NCBI GenBank assembly: GCA_012861695.1
Contig: JAAOOA010000336.1
Coordinates: 138,501-202,500 of the forward strand
DNA from: Trematomus loennbergii
Taxonomy: Eukaryota > Chordata > Actinopteri > Perciformes > Nototheniidae
Length of the DNA stretch: 64,000 nucleotides
Reading direction: 5' to 3'
The position numbers and the translations under genes are program-made. The notes under the pieces are model-generated. The model was not told the DNA's origin and ran no database searches. It was given only the letters and a program-made list of their open reading frames with translations. Positions 1-11,399 of the stretch are shown piece by piece; position 1 is the first letter of the stretch, and every line of letters starts with the position of its first letter.

Positions 1-516
1 TGTTTGTTACTTTCGTTGCAGTTGTATGTCTTAAGTGTAATTTGGCATGCTTTTATTTTGAAGGCGAGTTCACGCTGTTGACAGGAAGTTGTTGTTGCTA
101 TGGAAACAAGAAAAGTTTCACAGCGGGCGGAACTTGTCATAAAGTCCGCGATAATAAAACCCACCATTTAGAGGGAAGATATGATTGGTCATTGTACTGT
201 CATTTGACATTACTCTCTCGTTCAGTTACTATAGCGGGCCCTCTGTGAATCGCAGAGAGGGCCAGACGAGCTTCTTTCATGTCACCCTTCACAAAAAAAA
301 TTTTTTTTTTAAATGTTTAAAATATTATTTTTTAGAATATCTTAGGTCCTCACAGAGGGCTAGAGGGCCCTGACGGCTCGCCACTGCTTAAAAGACAATT
401 ATTATTAAATCTGAAAGGTTTTTCCCAGCTTTGTAATTTCTCTGTTATCGTATTTCTTATCGTTTATAAATGTATGGCAGACCAACACATTCTTGCGCAG
501 TGCAACTGACGTCAAA
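1..516. other. Repeat-like non-coding stretch
   Basis: No gene is seen. A GC-rich inverted motif (GGGCCCTCTGTGA at about 236-248 and TCACAGAGGGC at about 349-359) brackets a T/A-rich stretch and may be the ends of a short element. The short ORFs here have no recognisable domain. Confidence 0.4.
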
Positions 517-600
517 TGTCCTATGTGGGTTGCCGTACGTAACTGTCCAATATGGGGGGTATGACTACCCAATTTTACGAAGGGCAACCCAAATAGGACA
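517..600. mobile_element. 84-bp MITE, copy 1
   Basis: A miniature inverted-repeat element. It begins TGTCCTATGTGGGTTGCC and ends GGCAACCCAAATAGGACA, which are imperfect inverted repeats. Two relatives lie at 1278-1442 and 2145-2242. There is no coding capacity and the superfamily is not determined. Confidence 0.65.
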
Positions 601-1159
601 TCATAGAAATTACAAAGCTAGGGAAGCTCTTTCAGATTCAGCAATAATTGTCCTATATTTGAAAAACACAGAGATTTGTTCTTGAATCAACTTTTTTTAA
701 TGAAATTTCCCTTTTTTCCAGGAATCTCACAGAGAACGTTTTGGCCGGACTAATACATTTCAGATTTTACATAAAATGAAAGAAAATTCACAGTTAAGAT
801 ATTAATGATATTAATTAATGCCATAAATGATTGCCTACATTTACAGTTTCTTATTCTCCAGTTTGGTAGCTGAAGTTAAATCCATTTCTCACTTATTGTC
901 AGAATGTAATTAACCCACTAAAAGGAGTTATTCTCAAATAATCGGGAAATCACGTTGTAATAACAATAACTCATCTCTCTCGTTCAGATTCAAAACATTT
1001 AAAGTAAATTAAAGACCTATCTTTTTATTTGGCTTATCATTTGGGGCAACTGTAATTTGTTAGTAGAATTACTGTTCATGTTTTAAGATATAAACTCTTT
1101 CTGTTTGTTTACACCTAGTTTTTAATTATTGTTCCTCATTTTTTATTGTCATTTTCTGT

Positions 1160-1225
1160 CATTTTCTGTCAAAGCGCTTCAAGCATGAAAGGTGCTCTAT
1201 AAATAAAGTTTATTATTATTAATGT
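1160..1225 (+). mobile_element. L2-like non-LTR retrotransposon 3' tail
   Basis: The sequence reads AAGCGCTTCAAGCATGAAAG followed by CTCTATAAATAAAG and a TTATTATTA repeat. This is the characteristic 3' end of fish L2/CR1-type LINEs. Only the tail is present, as expected for a 5'-truncated insertion. Confidence 0.6.
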
Positions 1226-1277
1226 TGTCTGTTTTTTTAGCGTTTTTTTCTTCTTTGTGAAACGCCGCTGTGTCAAA

Positions 1278-1442
1278 TGTCCTTCTTGGGTTGCCGTACA
1301 TTGCTCTCCAAAATGGCCGACCAACTCTTTTGACTGGTCATATTTGTCACTACCCGATCCGTCCACCTGCCCGATCGGTACTGCGCATGTGCGAGATGGT
1401 CCGCCATATTGCACAACTCCGTACGGCAACCCAACTAGGACA
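1278..1442. mobile_element. 165-bp MITE, copy 2
   Basis: The ends TGTCCTTCTTGGGTTGCCG and CGGCAACCCAACTAGGACA are inverted repeats. It is the longest member of the family and includes an internal segment (about 1360-1442) that reappears in inverse orientation at 2145-2242. It is followed by a short CA run. Confidence 0.7.
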
Positions 1443-2144
1443 CACACACACACATAATATATTTATTGTTGTGCCTTTTTATTTGCTCGTATTATGATGG
1501 GATATGGTTTAATTTAGTAAATGGTTGTGCGTTGTGTGTGAAAAATGTATATATCTAAAAAGTGTGTTGGTGTATGATCACATTTGTATATGAAAATGTC
1601 TGAAGTTAATAAATACATTCTCAGTGTTCAAGTCAATCACTGACGATGCTTACGATATCATAAAATCTAAGTGTTAATGATTGTCAGTAGAGATGGGATG
1701 CAGAAGGTGCTATATATATATAATTCCAAAGCTGGTAAAGACCTTTCAAATTAGCAATAATAGTCATATAAGAAAAGTACTGATCAATAACAGAGATTTG
1801 TTATTGAATCAACTTTTTGTAATTTATTCATTTTTTAAATAAAATGAAAGACATTCACAGTTAATGTAATTAGATATACATTATTAATGCCATACATTTT
1901 AAATGTAATTAGATATACATTATTAATGCCATACATTTTTGATAAATATTTATTCAGTATGATAGCTGTCTAACAGAAGTTAAATCCATTTCTCACTTAT
2001 TCTGACAATGTACTTAACCCAAATAAAAGAAACCCAATAAAAATAGTTGTTAAATAATAGTGAAGTCACGTTGTAATAACAATAACTCATCTCTCTCAGT
2101 TTTTTTTTGTTTTTTTGTGCTTTGCCAAAAGCCACTGTGTAAAA

Positions 2145-2242
2145 TGTCCTAGTTGGGTTGCCGTACGGAGTTGTGCAATATGGCGGACCATCTCGCACAT
2201 GCGCAGTACCGATCGGGCAGGTGGACGGATCGGGTAGTGACA
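2145..2242. mobile_element. MITE fragment, copy 3
   Basis: This is the reverse complement of the right half of the 1278-1442 element, with one terminal repeat (TGTCCTAGTTGGGTTGCCG). The other end is missing, so it is a half element. Confidence 0.65.
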
Positions 2243-3580
2243 ATATTTCTGGAGTAATTATACAGTTTTTGAGGAACAGAAATGTTGTTTTCTGGCATCA
2301 CTTAATATTTTAACAAGGTGCTGGTGGGTAAGCAAATTGGGAATAATAAGCTAAATATATATATATACGTTAAGTCCTCCAGGAACAAGTTTGATTAATA
2401 AATGTGACAATAAAATAAAAAACTGCTAAATATTCTCTTATCTTCCTACAGCAGCGTATTACTGAAACACCTAGGATTGTGTATATTAAAACAATAATAA
2501 TGAAAAACCTTTAAAAGAATAACTTACAGTGCACAGATTAAAATCAGTCCTGTTTGAATAATTATCTGAATATTTCTAAATAAGAGTGACTTTTTTAGTC
2601 GATATCACCTCCTCAGTTCCCCCTCTAAACATTAAAATGAATACAAATTAGGTTTATATCTTATATCTATAGCCGTAGTGCTAATTATCGGACGTTTCTA
2701 CAACCAATATATAAAAGATTGACTTTAAAATGTATGACTGGCACTACAGGTGAGAGAAAAAAGGTGTATTTTCATTATGATTATGATTTAAAGGGTTTAA
2801 TTATAATCTTTATCCAATATTTAATACTTCTGAATGAATCCAAACTACTTTTGAAATGTGAACAGTGCAACAACGATGTAGAAAAAACTGGTATCATCGC
2901 TCTTTAAAATGTATTTCTCCACTATCAATGCTATGCTAACATGCAGTCTACAGCGCTGGAAGTAATAAAAGTGTATTTCTGCTAAAACTAAACCTCTGAA
3001 ATATAAATGTTCCCACAGACTTTGAAACCTAATGTTTATCTTTGGTTGAAGCTTCTCCTTTTTCAAACCTTTCCTCCTAAATGTGAGTTCAAAGCTCTGA
3101 TTATCTCCTGAACAAAGACTATGAACATATTCATCCTCCTCTGTTTATAAGGTGACTGTTATTTTGTATATATTGACTCTTGTGCCGTTTCATGTTGTAT
3201 TGATGCCTCTTAATGTGGGACTTTGTATACATGTGTAAATGTTTGATTATGTAGATATCTTTAAATATTTTTACTTTTATTCATCGGGATTGTGAGAAAA
3301 CAGCATTTCTTAGATGTGGAAAATACAGCTAAATATTTACTTTTAATAAAGATGTATCCTGTGTATGCTCTGGTCAGGCAGTTCACTAATTTGTAACGAT
3401 GTGGCTAATTTTCTCACATTATCCTCCACAACCTGCTAGAAGTTTTTAATGTTGTAGCTGTTCAAGATGGTCATTTTAAAATGTTTTTAAAATATACTCT
3501 TAGTAGTTAAACCAATAATAATGCTAGGACTGCAACTAACAGATATGTAGGCACATTTAATTTCATCTTAACGCTGTGTG
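2243..3580. other. AT-rich intergenic stretch, no gene recognised
   Basis: There are only short ORFs without recognisable domains. TTTTAATAAAGATG near 3341-3354 could be a poly(A) signal for a plus-strand gene lying left of the window, but no coding sequence supports that. Confidence 0.4.
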
Positions 3581-3581
3581 A

Positions 3582-5290
3582 TTAAAAGAATAAACACAAA
3601 TAGCAGGATAGGCATACATACTTGCTATACCTATCCCACTGAAAAGGCACTGCACCGACACCGTTAAAGTATTGGCATAGTTCATCCCTGTGCTGCTTGG
3701 CTCGAGCTGTAGCATTGGTGGTGGGTGGCAGGGTGGCCTGCTGTAGTTCAGGGTCTTGTCTCCATCTTCCTGGGACAGTGCCATGATCGGGGCCTTCCTG
3801 GTTTTCAACTCCCGCCATGTATACGCTACAGTTCTCTGTGAGCAGGAGGTTGTGCAGAGCACAGCAAGCCAAAACAATGGCCTCCACTTTGGCAGTGTCT
3901 TGAATGTTTATGGTGGAGAGAAAGACCCGAAAACGGTTGGCTAGGATGCCAAAGGCATTTTCTACCACCCTCCGAGCCCGCGACAGCCTGTAATTAAAGA
4001 TGCGTTGCTCTACAGCTAGCTCTGGTCATAGGGCGTCATGAGGTACTCCTTCAGGGGAAATGCCTCATCTGCCACAATGGAGTAACAAACCGCCTGGTCA
4101 GAAGCAGGAGGGGGTGCAGGTGCAGGGATGTTGGATGTCCTATTCTCCAGGGCATCCTGCAGTGAGCATCCACCAAACACACCACCATCTGAAATCCTCC
4201 CGTTACAACCTACATCTACATTCAAGAACTTGTAGTTGCTGTCGACCAGTGCCATTAGCGCCATGGAAAATGGGGGGCGAGTGTTGATGTGTTTCCCATC
4301 CAGGGCACCTAGGCAGTTTGGGAAGTCCCACTGAGCCTGGAATCCATCAGCTACTTGCTGCCACTCTTCCACTGTGTCGGGGCACTGAAAAACAAAAACA
4401 TATATGTTTAAGACCCATGTTTCATATGGCAGAGCAACATTTGCTGTTCAAATGCCTACAGACCTCACTGTATTACATAGAGTTTGCACAGTAAAACCAG
4501 TCAGTATCCACACATACCTTCAGGTATTTCTCTTTTAAAACCTCGTAGATGGCTGTACAGGTCTCAGGAACGAACTGCCGTATCGTTGACACTCCCACTC
4601 GGAACTGGTAGGAAAGGCTCTTGAAGCTTTCCCCTGCAAATATGAACAAACACATAAAGAGTTATCTACACAAGCAGCTGAACAAACACTCATTAGCTAC
4701 ACAACTACAGGTTATAGTTTACAAGATAGTTGATTACTTTAGTTACTATGAAGATTCACATTCATGATACAAAATATAATAATGAAATATGTTATCATGC
4801 ATTATTATAGGTTAAGATACAACTTTATTGATCCCTTGGTAAATTCTCAAGCTACCAAGCAGTACTTTTGGTACTTTAAGTACATTTGGTTTTGTACTTA
4901 CATCTTTTAATGCATGACTTTGACTTCTAACAGAGTATTTCTACACTGCGGTATTACTACTTTCACTGAAGTAAAATGTATAAGTACTTCGTTACCACTG
5001 CTAAAGCATAATATACAATAATATTGAGTAAGTAAGTCGCTTTGGATAAAAAACGTCTAACAAGTAACATGTAATGTAATGTAATGTAATATAGAAAGTG
5101 CTGCAATTTCAAATATAGCAACATCTTTAGCTTGCATACCTGTTGCCAAAAATCGCAGCGTAACCATCAGACGTGTCCGCACGGACACAGTCCCGGTAGT
5201 TGTTTTCCCTCCGGATGATTGGAGTGATGAGTTCCTTCAACGTGTGGAACTGAACAGGAAAAAGCCGAGCAAAATCTTTGAAATCTGGCC
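3582..5290 (-). pseudogene. HARBI1-like (PIF/Harbinger) transposase, decayed
   Basis: A DDE nuclease of the Harbinger family, in three exons read leftward. Exon a (about 5290-5140) ends in a LRFLATG-type motif. Exon b (4633-4517) continues with ESFKSLSYQFRVG. Exon c (4384-3582) holds GALDGKHI with the first catalytic Asp, RISDGGVF with the second, and RARRVVENAFG with the catalytic Glu. The splice sites are canonical: CAG/GTATGC after exon a, GCAG before b, AAG/GTATGT after b and TTTCAG before c. Two frame breaks are seen. One lies within exon a near 5180 and one in exon c near 4015-4025, between the PYDQ and ELAVEQ motifs; both look like single-base losses. This is a transposase rather than the host gene HARBI1. 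No partner Myb-like gene was found beside it and no terminal repeats were delimited. Confidence 0.85.
4808..5095. repeat. Cluster of retroposon tails and dispersed repeat
   Basis: It contains a reversed LINE-type tail (ACTTTATTGATCCCTTGG, about 4820-4840) and a fragment of the TACTTTTACT-rich dispersed repeat also seen at 21.8, 29.3 and 54.1 kb (about 4850-5010). It ends with a plus-strand SINE tail (AAGTCGCTTTGGATAAAAAA and a TAATG run, about 5030-5090). Confidence 0.55.
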
Positions 5291-5299
5291 AGTACCACA

Positions 5300-6090
5300 C
5301 TCATACTTGCCAACCCTCCCGATTTTTGGGAGACTCCCGATTCATTGCCCTCTCCGGTTTCCTCCCGGGGTCATATTTCTCCCGCATTGCTCCCGATTTC
5401 TGACAAAATCCGTTTTACTCAGGACTGTTTCCACTCTGACTTTAATACAGCGACACCATTGTTTGGTTTCCATGGTAGCGAGTCTCTTTAGTAGCGCGTG
5501 CAACTGAAAGTCTGAGAGGGTGAGGAAGATAGTCACAGAAAACAGAACAAGAATCGACAACTCTACCCTCTGCTCACTCCTTTCCTCATGCTCCATCAAG
5601 GATGGTGCTACAGGCCGCAAGGCAGTGCACTACAATAAGCATGTTAATGTTAATCTAACAGCTCTGGTGATCCACTTTTTCCATTTTTTTCTTCCTGGTC
5701 GTAGTGACGTAGCAGCTCTGCGGATTTCCGCACAGTGTGTGCTCAGGCTGAGCTCCGCGGTGTCTCGCTGTCTCGCAGACCCCACGCAGCAACCAGGAAA
5801 CGACAGCAGTAATCCAGCTCACACTGTCCGCTCCTCGAGCCTCAAAGGGCGGAGCAGCGAGCCCCGCAACGTCCCGCCAACACGGCCCCCAGACCCCACG
5901 CAGCATTCTCATCTGTTTGTCATTACTGGTGTCATTTCCTGGTTGCTAACAAACGCCATTGTAACACATATCACTGATGTTCAGCTGTAACGGTGGTGGA
6001 CTCATCAGAACAGAGTGGGCGAGCTGACCAATCAGAACACAGTGGGCTCACAGGGAGGGGGGGGCAGGAGCTCCAACAAGCCGTGTAGGA
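5300..6090. other. Intergenic, repeat-like, no gene supported
   Basis: A 156-codon ORF spans 5520-5990 and a minus-strand ORF overlaps it. Neither shows a domain, splice context or sensible composition. The first part (CTTGCCAACCCTCCCGATTT) resembles a dispersed fish repeat that I cannot name. Confidence 0.35.
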
Positions 6091-7210
6091 CACTTATACC
6101 CCATTCACACCAACGGTGTTTCAGGGCCGGTTCGGAGCTGGAGCTTGAAAAGCACCGGGTTTTCCTGTTCACACCGCAGCGGAGCAGCCTCTAAGCTCCG
6201 GAATCCGGTTCGTTTCGAGCACCAAAAGTTGTCCGTCTAGAAGCAAGAACCGCATACGTCACGCTTACGTCGGAGGGGGCAAGATTAACCTGAGATAACA
6301 GTTAAGGCGAGTACGGCAAATAAAAGTTGTAACCAGCAGTAGTGCTGAGCAAGTTGTAAAAAAAAAAAAACATGCTTTATAAAGTCAGGCAACACTAACC
6401 AGGCTTCGTGTGATTCTGTTTATTTGTACCTTACTTGACCATCCGTTCGCTGTTATTGATCATTGTGGAGAGCAGGCAGACGTTTTGTTTGTTATTATAG
6501 CAGCTATCGGATGGAATCAATACATGGGCTGCACAGGTTGTCATGTCCGACTATCACAAGTAGAATCATAATGAAAAATACGCCGGTAAAAAGTGCCTGT
6601 ATAAAACGGCTTAGCAAGTAGTCAGTTTAGCTTCGGTTGCTATGCTAACATCACCCATTATACCAGAGAAACTTTCATAACAGCGTTGTGATGCCAAACA
6701 GCGTCAATTCAGACTGACACACATTCACTTAAGGGGAACTGGGGATATGTATCAGCTGCTTGTGTGACAGTCAGACAGTGAATACTTTAGAGCCGTGTGA
6801 GCTAACCCGGAGCTAACGGGAGAATACACTCCCGTTGAAGAGCAGCCAGCACTGCAGCGGTCGGTAAATGCCGCTGAAACACATTAATAAACAATGAACC
6901 ACGGCACTCTGGAGAAAAGTATAAGGTTGGAGAAGTCGTTATTTAATTTAATCTGGCTTCGTATGATTAAAAGCAACACGATCATCGACCCGACGCAGTC
7001 CCCGGCCCGTTGTTGTTGTGAGGTGAGCTCCGGCGTTGGGAGAACTCAGCGACGTAAACTGTGACGTCATGACGCAGCAGCGGCAGCACCAGTCGGGCTC
7101 TGAGCGGTGTGAAAAGAGCCGGCGCTAAACCGAAGAACCGGTTCTGAACCAGAAAAGCTCTAGCACGGAGCTAGAACCGGAGTTGCGTTGGTGTGAAAGG
7201 GGCAAGAGTG
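6091..7210. mobile_element. 1.1-kb non-autonomous TIR element, copy A
   Basis: The left end CACTTATACCCCATTCACAC is the inverse of the right end GTGTGAAAGGGGCAAGAGTG, giving terminal repeats of about 25 bp with few mismatches. GC-rich subterminal segments (GAACCGG, GGAGCTAGAACC types) are also inverted. The body at about 6420-6970 is nearly identical to that of the copy at 23.6-24.5 kb. There is no transposase ORF. A target duplication was not clear. Confidence 0.75.
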
Positions 7211-7317
7211 ATTACACATACTATACAGAGATGCTGTATAGAAAACCAATGTGAGTTTGGAACATTGAACAATATAAATCTATTCTAGTAGACCTCAACA
7301 GCAGTCAGTAGTCTTTG

Positions 7318-7370
7318 AGTTTCAAGAAAAGCGCTCAATAAATAAAATGCATTAATATTATCAGATGTTC
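7318..7370 (+). mobile_element. L2-like LINE 3' tail
   Basis: It reads AAAAGCGCTCAATAAATAAA followed by ATGCATTAATATTA, typical of a 5'-truncated L2-type insertion. Confidence 0.55.
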
Positions 7371-7529
7371 TGTTGGTTTGTTTAAGTTGTTTTGCATTTT
7401 AGTAAACACATTTGAAAAAAGCTAAGCAACTATAGTCCCTTGACTTAGACTACATGTTATCAATTTTTCTTAAATCATAGGGATGAGAAACTCCTCAGAT
7501 TCAGAAAATGCATTAACAGATCTTTTGAG

Positions 7530-7985
7530 AAAGTGATAATTTTGTGATGAGAAAGTGATAATTTTGAGAAAGTGATAATTTTGAGATTTTGAGAAAAAAG
7601 CCAACATTTTGAGGAAAAGTGATAATTTTTGAGAAAAAGTGATAATTTGAGAAAAGTGATAATTTTGTGATTTGAGAAAAGTGATAATTTGAGAAAAGTG
7701 ATAATTTTGAGGAAAAGTGAGGAATTTGAGATTTTGAGAAAATGTCAGAATTTTGCGATTTCTGAAAAAAGCCAACATTTTGAGAAAGTGAGAATTTTGA
7801 GAAAAAGTGAGAATTTTGAGAAAGTGAGAATTTTGAGGAAAAAGTGAGAATTATGATAAAAGGTGAGAATTTTGTGATTTAGAAAAAAAGTGAGAATTTT
7901 GAGGAAAAGTGAGAATTTTGAGAAAAAGTGAGGATGTTGTGATTTTGAGAAAAAAGCCCACATTATGAGAAAAAAACGTTCATAA
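7530..7985. repeat. GAGAAAAAGTGAGAATTTT minisatellite
   Basis: An irregular tandem array of roughly 20-bp units such as GAGAAAAAGTGAGAATTTT, GAGAAAGTGATAATTTT and GAGAAAAAAGCCAACATTTT. Related arrays occur at about 9845-10010 and 46120-46600. The minus-strand Phe/Leu/Ser-rich ORFs over it are artefacts of the array. Confidence 0.85.
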
Positions 7986-8039
7986 AACAAAGTGATAATA
8001 TACAACAGAAGTGATCGTAGTGTTTAGGATTCAAGAGTC

Positions 8040-8698
8040 TTAATAAAAAGCAAAGGAAGACATTTTTTCTTCTTTATTGGCAACAATCTTATTATCTCTT
8101 CCAGTTTTTACACTCTTCTTTGTAGTTTTTTTAATTTTATTACAAACACTCACTCCAACCATCCAACACGGAACAAGATGAAAGGGAAAGCTAACCGTCT
8201 ACACTAGCGCTTGGTCGTGTAGATCCAACACCGATCGATGTGATGCTGCCGCTCACACGATGAAGTCATCAAAAATATAAATGTGAACAGCCTTTAAAGT
8301 TTTTTTTTTGTTTATTTTTTTTATATATCTGTCATTAAGCAAAGTGTCTTGAATAGTGTTTGACCGTGGCGAGGAAAACCAGCCGTTGAAAAAACAGGTA
8401 AACTTCAAAGAATACTGAAGGAAACGGCGTCTTCTCTCACGGCTTTTCTCTCGCTCTTCTACTCGCTCGATTTTATCCTGTATTTATTTCCAAAAAAGAC
8501 ATTCAGTTGCGCAAAAAGGGAACAAAAAAAAAAGGAAACCAAAAAAAATAACTGATCGATGTTCGATCCGTAATACAATCTCTCCCAGTTGAAGAACTTT
8601 TTTTTTTCTTGCTTTTTTTTGTGTTTCTGTTTATGCAGAAGGATTTTGCCGATTCAGGGTTTTTTCTTCTGAATCCTCCACGGAGCGTTTTTCCTGCT
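8040..8698 (-). other. Probable 3' UTR of the eIF4G1-like gene
   Basis: AT- and homopolymer-rich sequence follows directly after the eIF4G1 stop codon on the minus strand. A minus-strand AATAAA (TTTATT on plus at about 8072-8078) could end the transcript about 620 nt after the stop. The extent is inferred from that signal only. Confidence 0.5.
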
Positions 8699-8886
8699 CT
8701 AGCTGTTGTCGGACTCGTCTTCATCCTCGGCCTCTCGGAGCCACGTGAAGAAGGCGGTGACGGACTTTAGAGCCACGCCTTTCCCCTGCTGCTCCGCCGG
8801 GTCTTTGCTCGACTCCCACTTGTAGAAAGCTTCTTCTTTGATCACGTCCTCGTCGTAAAGGCTGTCGAAGAACATCCGCAGCAGGT
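8699..8886 (-). CDS. eif4g1: eIF4G1-like terminal coding exon
   Basis: It starts after a CCTTCAG acceptor, and the split codon AAC is completed from the previous exon. It encodes [14 protein letters not shown], then [15 protein letters not shown] and an acidic tail ending ESDNS with stop TAG at 8701-8699. The aromatic and acidic residues are those of the W2 Mnk-binding end. The reading frame is intact. Confidence 0.9.
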
Positions 8887-8944
8887 CTGAAGGAGAGGGG
8901 AAACACGAGAGACGTAATACATTACTCATTGACTATTTAAACTA

Positions 8945-9125
8945 TATTACATTACATGTTACTTGTTAGACGCTTTTATCCAAAGCGACTAACATACTCA
9001 ATACTGTGGACAATCCCCACAAGAAGTGTCTTGCCCAGGGACACAACGACATGCTGACTGCAGTGGGGTTTGAACCTGTACTCCCCTGATCACAACACCA
9101 ACGCACTATTCCACTGCGCCACACC
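8945..9125 (-). mobile_element. tRNA-derived SINE, minus orientation
   Basis: On the minus strand it begins GTGGCGCAGTGGAATAGTGC (A-box region), then GGTTCAAACCCCACTGCAG (B-box). The body CATGTCGTTGTGTCCCTGGG follows, and the tail has GTCGCTTTGGATAAAAGCG and a TAATG-like end. It lies in the intron before the last eIF4G1 exon. A relative is at 53,131-53,300. Confidence 0.8.
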
Positions 9126-9400
9126 CTCCCATGTTAAACCAATTATAAAGCCTAACACATACTACAACAGAACTAAAAATGGAGAAGCAGCGTTCAGTTA
9201 TTATGCTCCAAATATCTGGAACAAACTCCCAGAAACCTGCAGGTCCGCTGCAACTTTTAAAAGGAATAATTTACCTACATTTGATTGATTTCTCAAACTT
9301 ATAACTGAACTTATGAGGCGATATATAGCGGCCCAGCCCTTCGAATATTTTCTCTATGTGGCCCTCTGTGAAAAAAGTTTGGACACCGCTGCTCTAAAAG
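9126..9400 (+). mobile_element. L2-like LINE ORF2 C-terminal fragment
   Basis: The plus-strand frame over about 9070-9288 contains NGEAAFSYYAPNIWNKLPE, the conserved C-terminal motif of fish L2/CR1 reverse transcriptase polyproteins. It is followed by a decayed 3' region (GTTTGGACACCGCTGCTCTA). No reverse transcriptase core is present, so it is a truncated relic. Confidence 0.7.
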
Positions 9401-9419
9401 ATGTTCAGAAGTCACTCAC

Positions 9420-9560
9420 TGGCCGGCTGCTCCAGCTCCACCATCAGCGCCTGCAGAGCGTAGAGAGCCTGCAGCTCCTTCTTGTCGTCACTCAGGTATT
9501 TCTGCAGGACCTTCGCTCTCTTCTTGATCTTAGCGGCGTCCACCTTGTTCGGGTTCTCAT
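9420..9560 (-). CDS. eif4g1: eIF4G1-like exon (W2 domain)
   Basis: 141 bp with acceptor CCTGCAG and donor GCCA/GTGAGT. It encodes the helices [18 protein letters not shown] and [20 protein letters not shown], conserved in eIF4G W2 domains. The frame is intact, with phase-1 junctions on both sides (TAT and AAC split codons). Confidence 0.9.
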
Positions 9561-9667
9561 CTGCAGGAAACAAAACGTCATTAACGGGACTGGCATGGCG
9601 TAGTTTATGAGGTAATTCTGACTTGATTGAATGCGTAATATCGTCAGGGAACATGCTGATAACTCAC

Positions 9668-9749
9668 AGATGATGGCTGACTGACAGATGCATGTCATCA
9701 GAGCTCTGACCAGCATGTTGGAGGACATCTGCTGCTCATCCAGGTTAGC
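9668..9749 (-). CDS. eif4g1: eIF4G1-like exon (W2 domain)
   Basis: 82 bp with acceptor TGTGCAG and donor ATCATCT/GTGAGT. It encodes ANLDEQQMSSNMLVRALMT and CICQSAII, the helix following the FDWIE motif in eIF4G proteins. The frame is intact. Confidence 0.9.
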
Positions 9750-9839
9750 CTGCACACAGAGACACATTCATTTACACGCATGCAGAGAACCAAGAACCCT
9801 ACAACTGGGTTAGGGTTTGAAAAGCATTGTTCAAATTCA

Positions 9840-10015
9840 AACTGAAATTTGAGATTTTAAGAAAAGTGAGGATTTTGTGATTTTAAGAAAAAGTGATACT
9901 TTGAGATTTGAGAAAAAGTGAGAATTTTAAGAAAAGTGAGAATTTTGAGAAAAAGTGAGAATTTTGAGAAATGTCAGAATTTGTGATTTGAGAAAATGTC
10001 AGAATGTTGAGATTT
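9840..10015. repeat. GAGAAAAAGTGAGAATTTT array, second locus
   Basis: The same unit family as at 7530-7985, with AGAAAAAGTGAGAATTTT and AGAAATGTCAGAATTTG variants. It lies in the eIF4G1-like intron. A non-array block at 10,238-10,335 follows and reappears at 46,618-46,717. Confidence 0.8.
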
Positions 10016-10237
10016 TCATGTTTTTGTACATGACAGGATGTGTGATTACCTAGAAGAGCATCAGGACTGTTTTAGGCATATGATAGCTATGTGATTAACA
10101 GACAAGCATGCTCATTTCTGACGTGGAGCTAATCTGAAGTAAACATTGAATACTGCTTTCTATTCTCCATCTTGGACTGTGTAACTCCCTCTCTTGGATA
10201 TCAGCATGTGAAGGACACTGTTCAGGAACTAGTTGAT

Positions 10238-10335
10238 GCTCTGTATGTGATGATTACTTCCATTCTGGAGAGGATCACAAATACATGGATCCTGAGATTG
10301 AAGCTCAAGCGGAGACGAGTGATATTTTTCTAACA
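10238..10335. repeat. About 100-bp dispersed block shared with the psmd2 intron
   Basis: It starts TGCTCTGTATGTGATGATTA and ends GAGTGATATTTTTCTAACA. It differs at only a handful of positions from 46,618-46,717. Both copies lie downstream of a GAGAAAAAGT-type array, so array and block probably belong to one repeat family. Confidence 0.8.
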
Positions 10336-10378
10336 GTAGCAAACAGAAAAGCAGAAGTTAGTAAACATTGGCCCTCAC

Positions 10379-10512
10379 CTCGATCCAGTCAAACAGCCTC
10401 TGGTCGTCGGCCTGATCCTGGATCAGCCTCTGAATCTGTTTGCTCAGCTCCTCAGAGCTCAGCTCCTCCTCTGACCGTCCTCAGTCTCCACACCCAGCGT
10501 GAACTCCACCTT
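10379..10512 (-). CDS. eif4g1: eIF4G1-like exon with one-base frameshift
   Basis: Acceptor TTGTGCAG and donor ATCGAG/GTGAGG. It reads KVEFTLGVETEDG at its start and SEEELSSEELSKQ ... QRLFDWIE at its end, but in different frames. At 134 bp it is one base short of a multiple of three, although both borders are phase 0. The break lies near 10,463-10,470. Confidence 0.85.
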
Positions 10513-10544
10513 CTGCACAACACAAACACGCTTTATTATATAAT

Positions 10545-10620
10545 AACAACAATAAATTCATTACGTTTTATAGAGCGCTTTTCAAGGCACTCAAAGCGCT
10601 TTACAATTACACATAGTAGA
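10545..10620 (-). mobile_element. LINE 3' tail, reversed
   Basis: AATAACAACAATAAATTCAT followed by TAGAGCGCTTTTCAAGGC and CAAAGCGCTTTACA is a reversed LINE tail. The LTR element at 10,629 inserted next to or inside it. Confidence 0.5.
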
Positions 10621-11399
10621 CATGGAACAGTTACGGTTTTGTATTTATGTTTTCTTTTTTCCACCTTTGTTTTGAAATGTTTTCCTCCTTGTGTCTTCTC
10701 TGTTCCTTCTTCCTGTGTTTGCCTTCCTGTCGTTAGTTTCCCTGGTGTGTCTGATTGTCTGATTGTGTTCACCTGTTGCCCTTGTGTTTCTGCCTCTCTT
10801 ACCCCAGCTGTGTCTGTCTTGTGATTACCCCTCCCTGTATTTAGTCTTGTCTCTTCCTTTGTTCCCCTGTCGGTTCATTGTTGGTTTTCTGTCTCCCTCC
10901 ATGTCAGTCACGGTTGTCTCTCTGTCTCCCTCCATGTTGGTCACGGTCAGTTTTGTACAACCTATTTGTTTCTTGCCTTGTTTTTGTTCAGCTTTTAAAA
11001 TAAAGCTTGCTTTTTGTTTCAAGACCTTTACCTTTTTTTAATAGTCTGCATTTGGGTCCTACCCTTCCACGCATTCCTAACAGAATGAACCGACCAAATT
11101 GGACTCAGCAGACTCTGATTTTTTGTTGCTACAGGCGGAACGTCTTGGTACTCTCTGGAGTACATTTTTTTACCTGGTATGACGCCACATCTATACGGGT
11201 AGAGTGGCGGCTTTGAAGGAGGCACGCCAGGAGGTTGCTCGCAAGCCCGGGCTCAGGGGTTGTTGCCTGAGTGGCTACAACATTTTACATGTAGTCCTGG
11301 AAGCTTTTCTCAAGCTCTAACCCTTTCCTGGGATCTGACTACTGTCCTGTTGGAGGTCCACGGCGTCTCCAAAAGGCCTCTAAGACACGCAGGGCCGGA

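Larger units (their letters stand above)
608..2100. repeat. Diverged tandem duplication of non-coding DNA
   Basis: The stretch at about 608-1005 is repeated in direct orientation at about 1722-2100. Shared blocks include GTTAAATCCATTTCTCAC (near 875 and 1979) and TCACGTTGTAATAACAATAA (near 951 and 2067). A MITE copy follows each unit. The copies differ by many substitutions and small indels, so the duplication is not recent. No gene is present. Confidence 0.65.

Noticed and set aside
5520..5990. 156-codon ORF
   Set aside because: No domain, no splice context, overlapped by an opposite ORF, and in repeat-like DNA.
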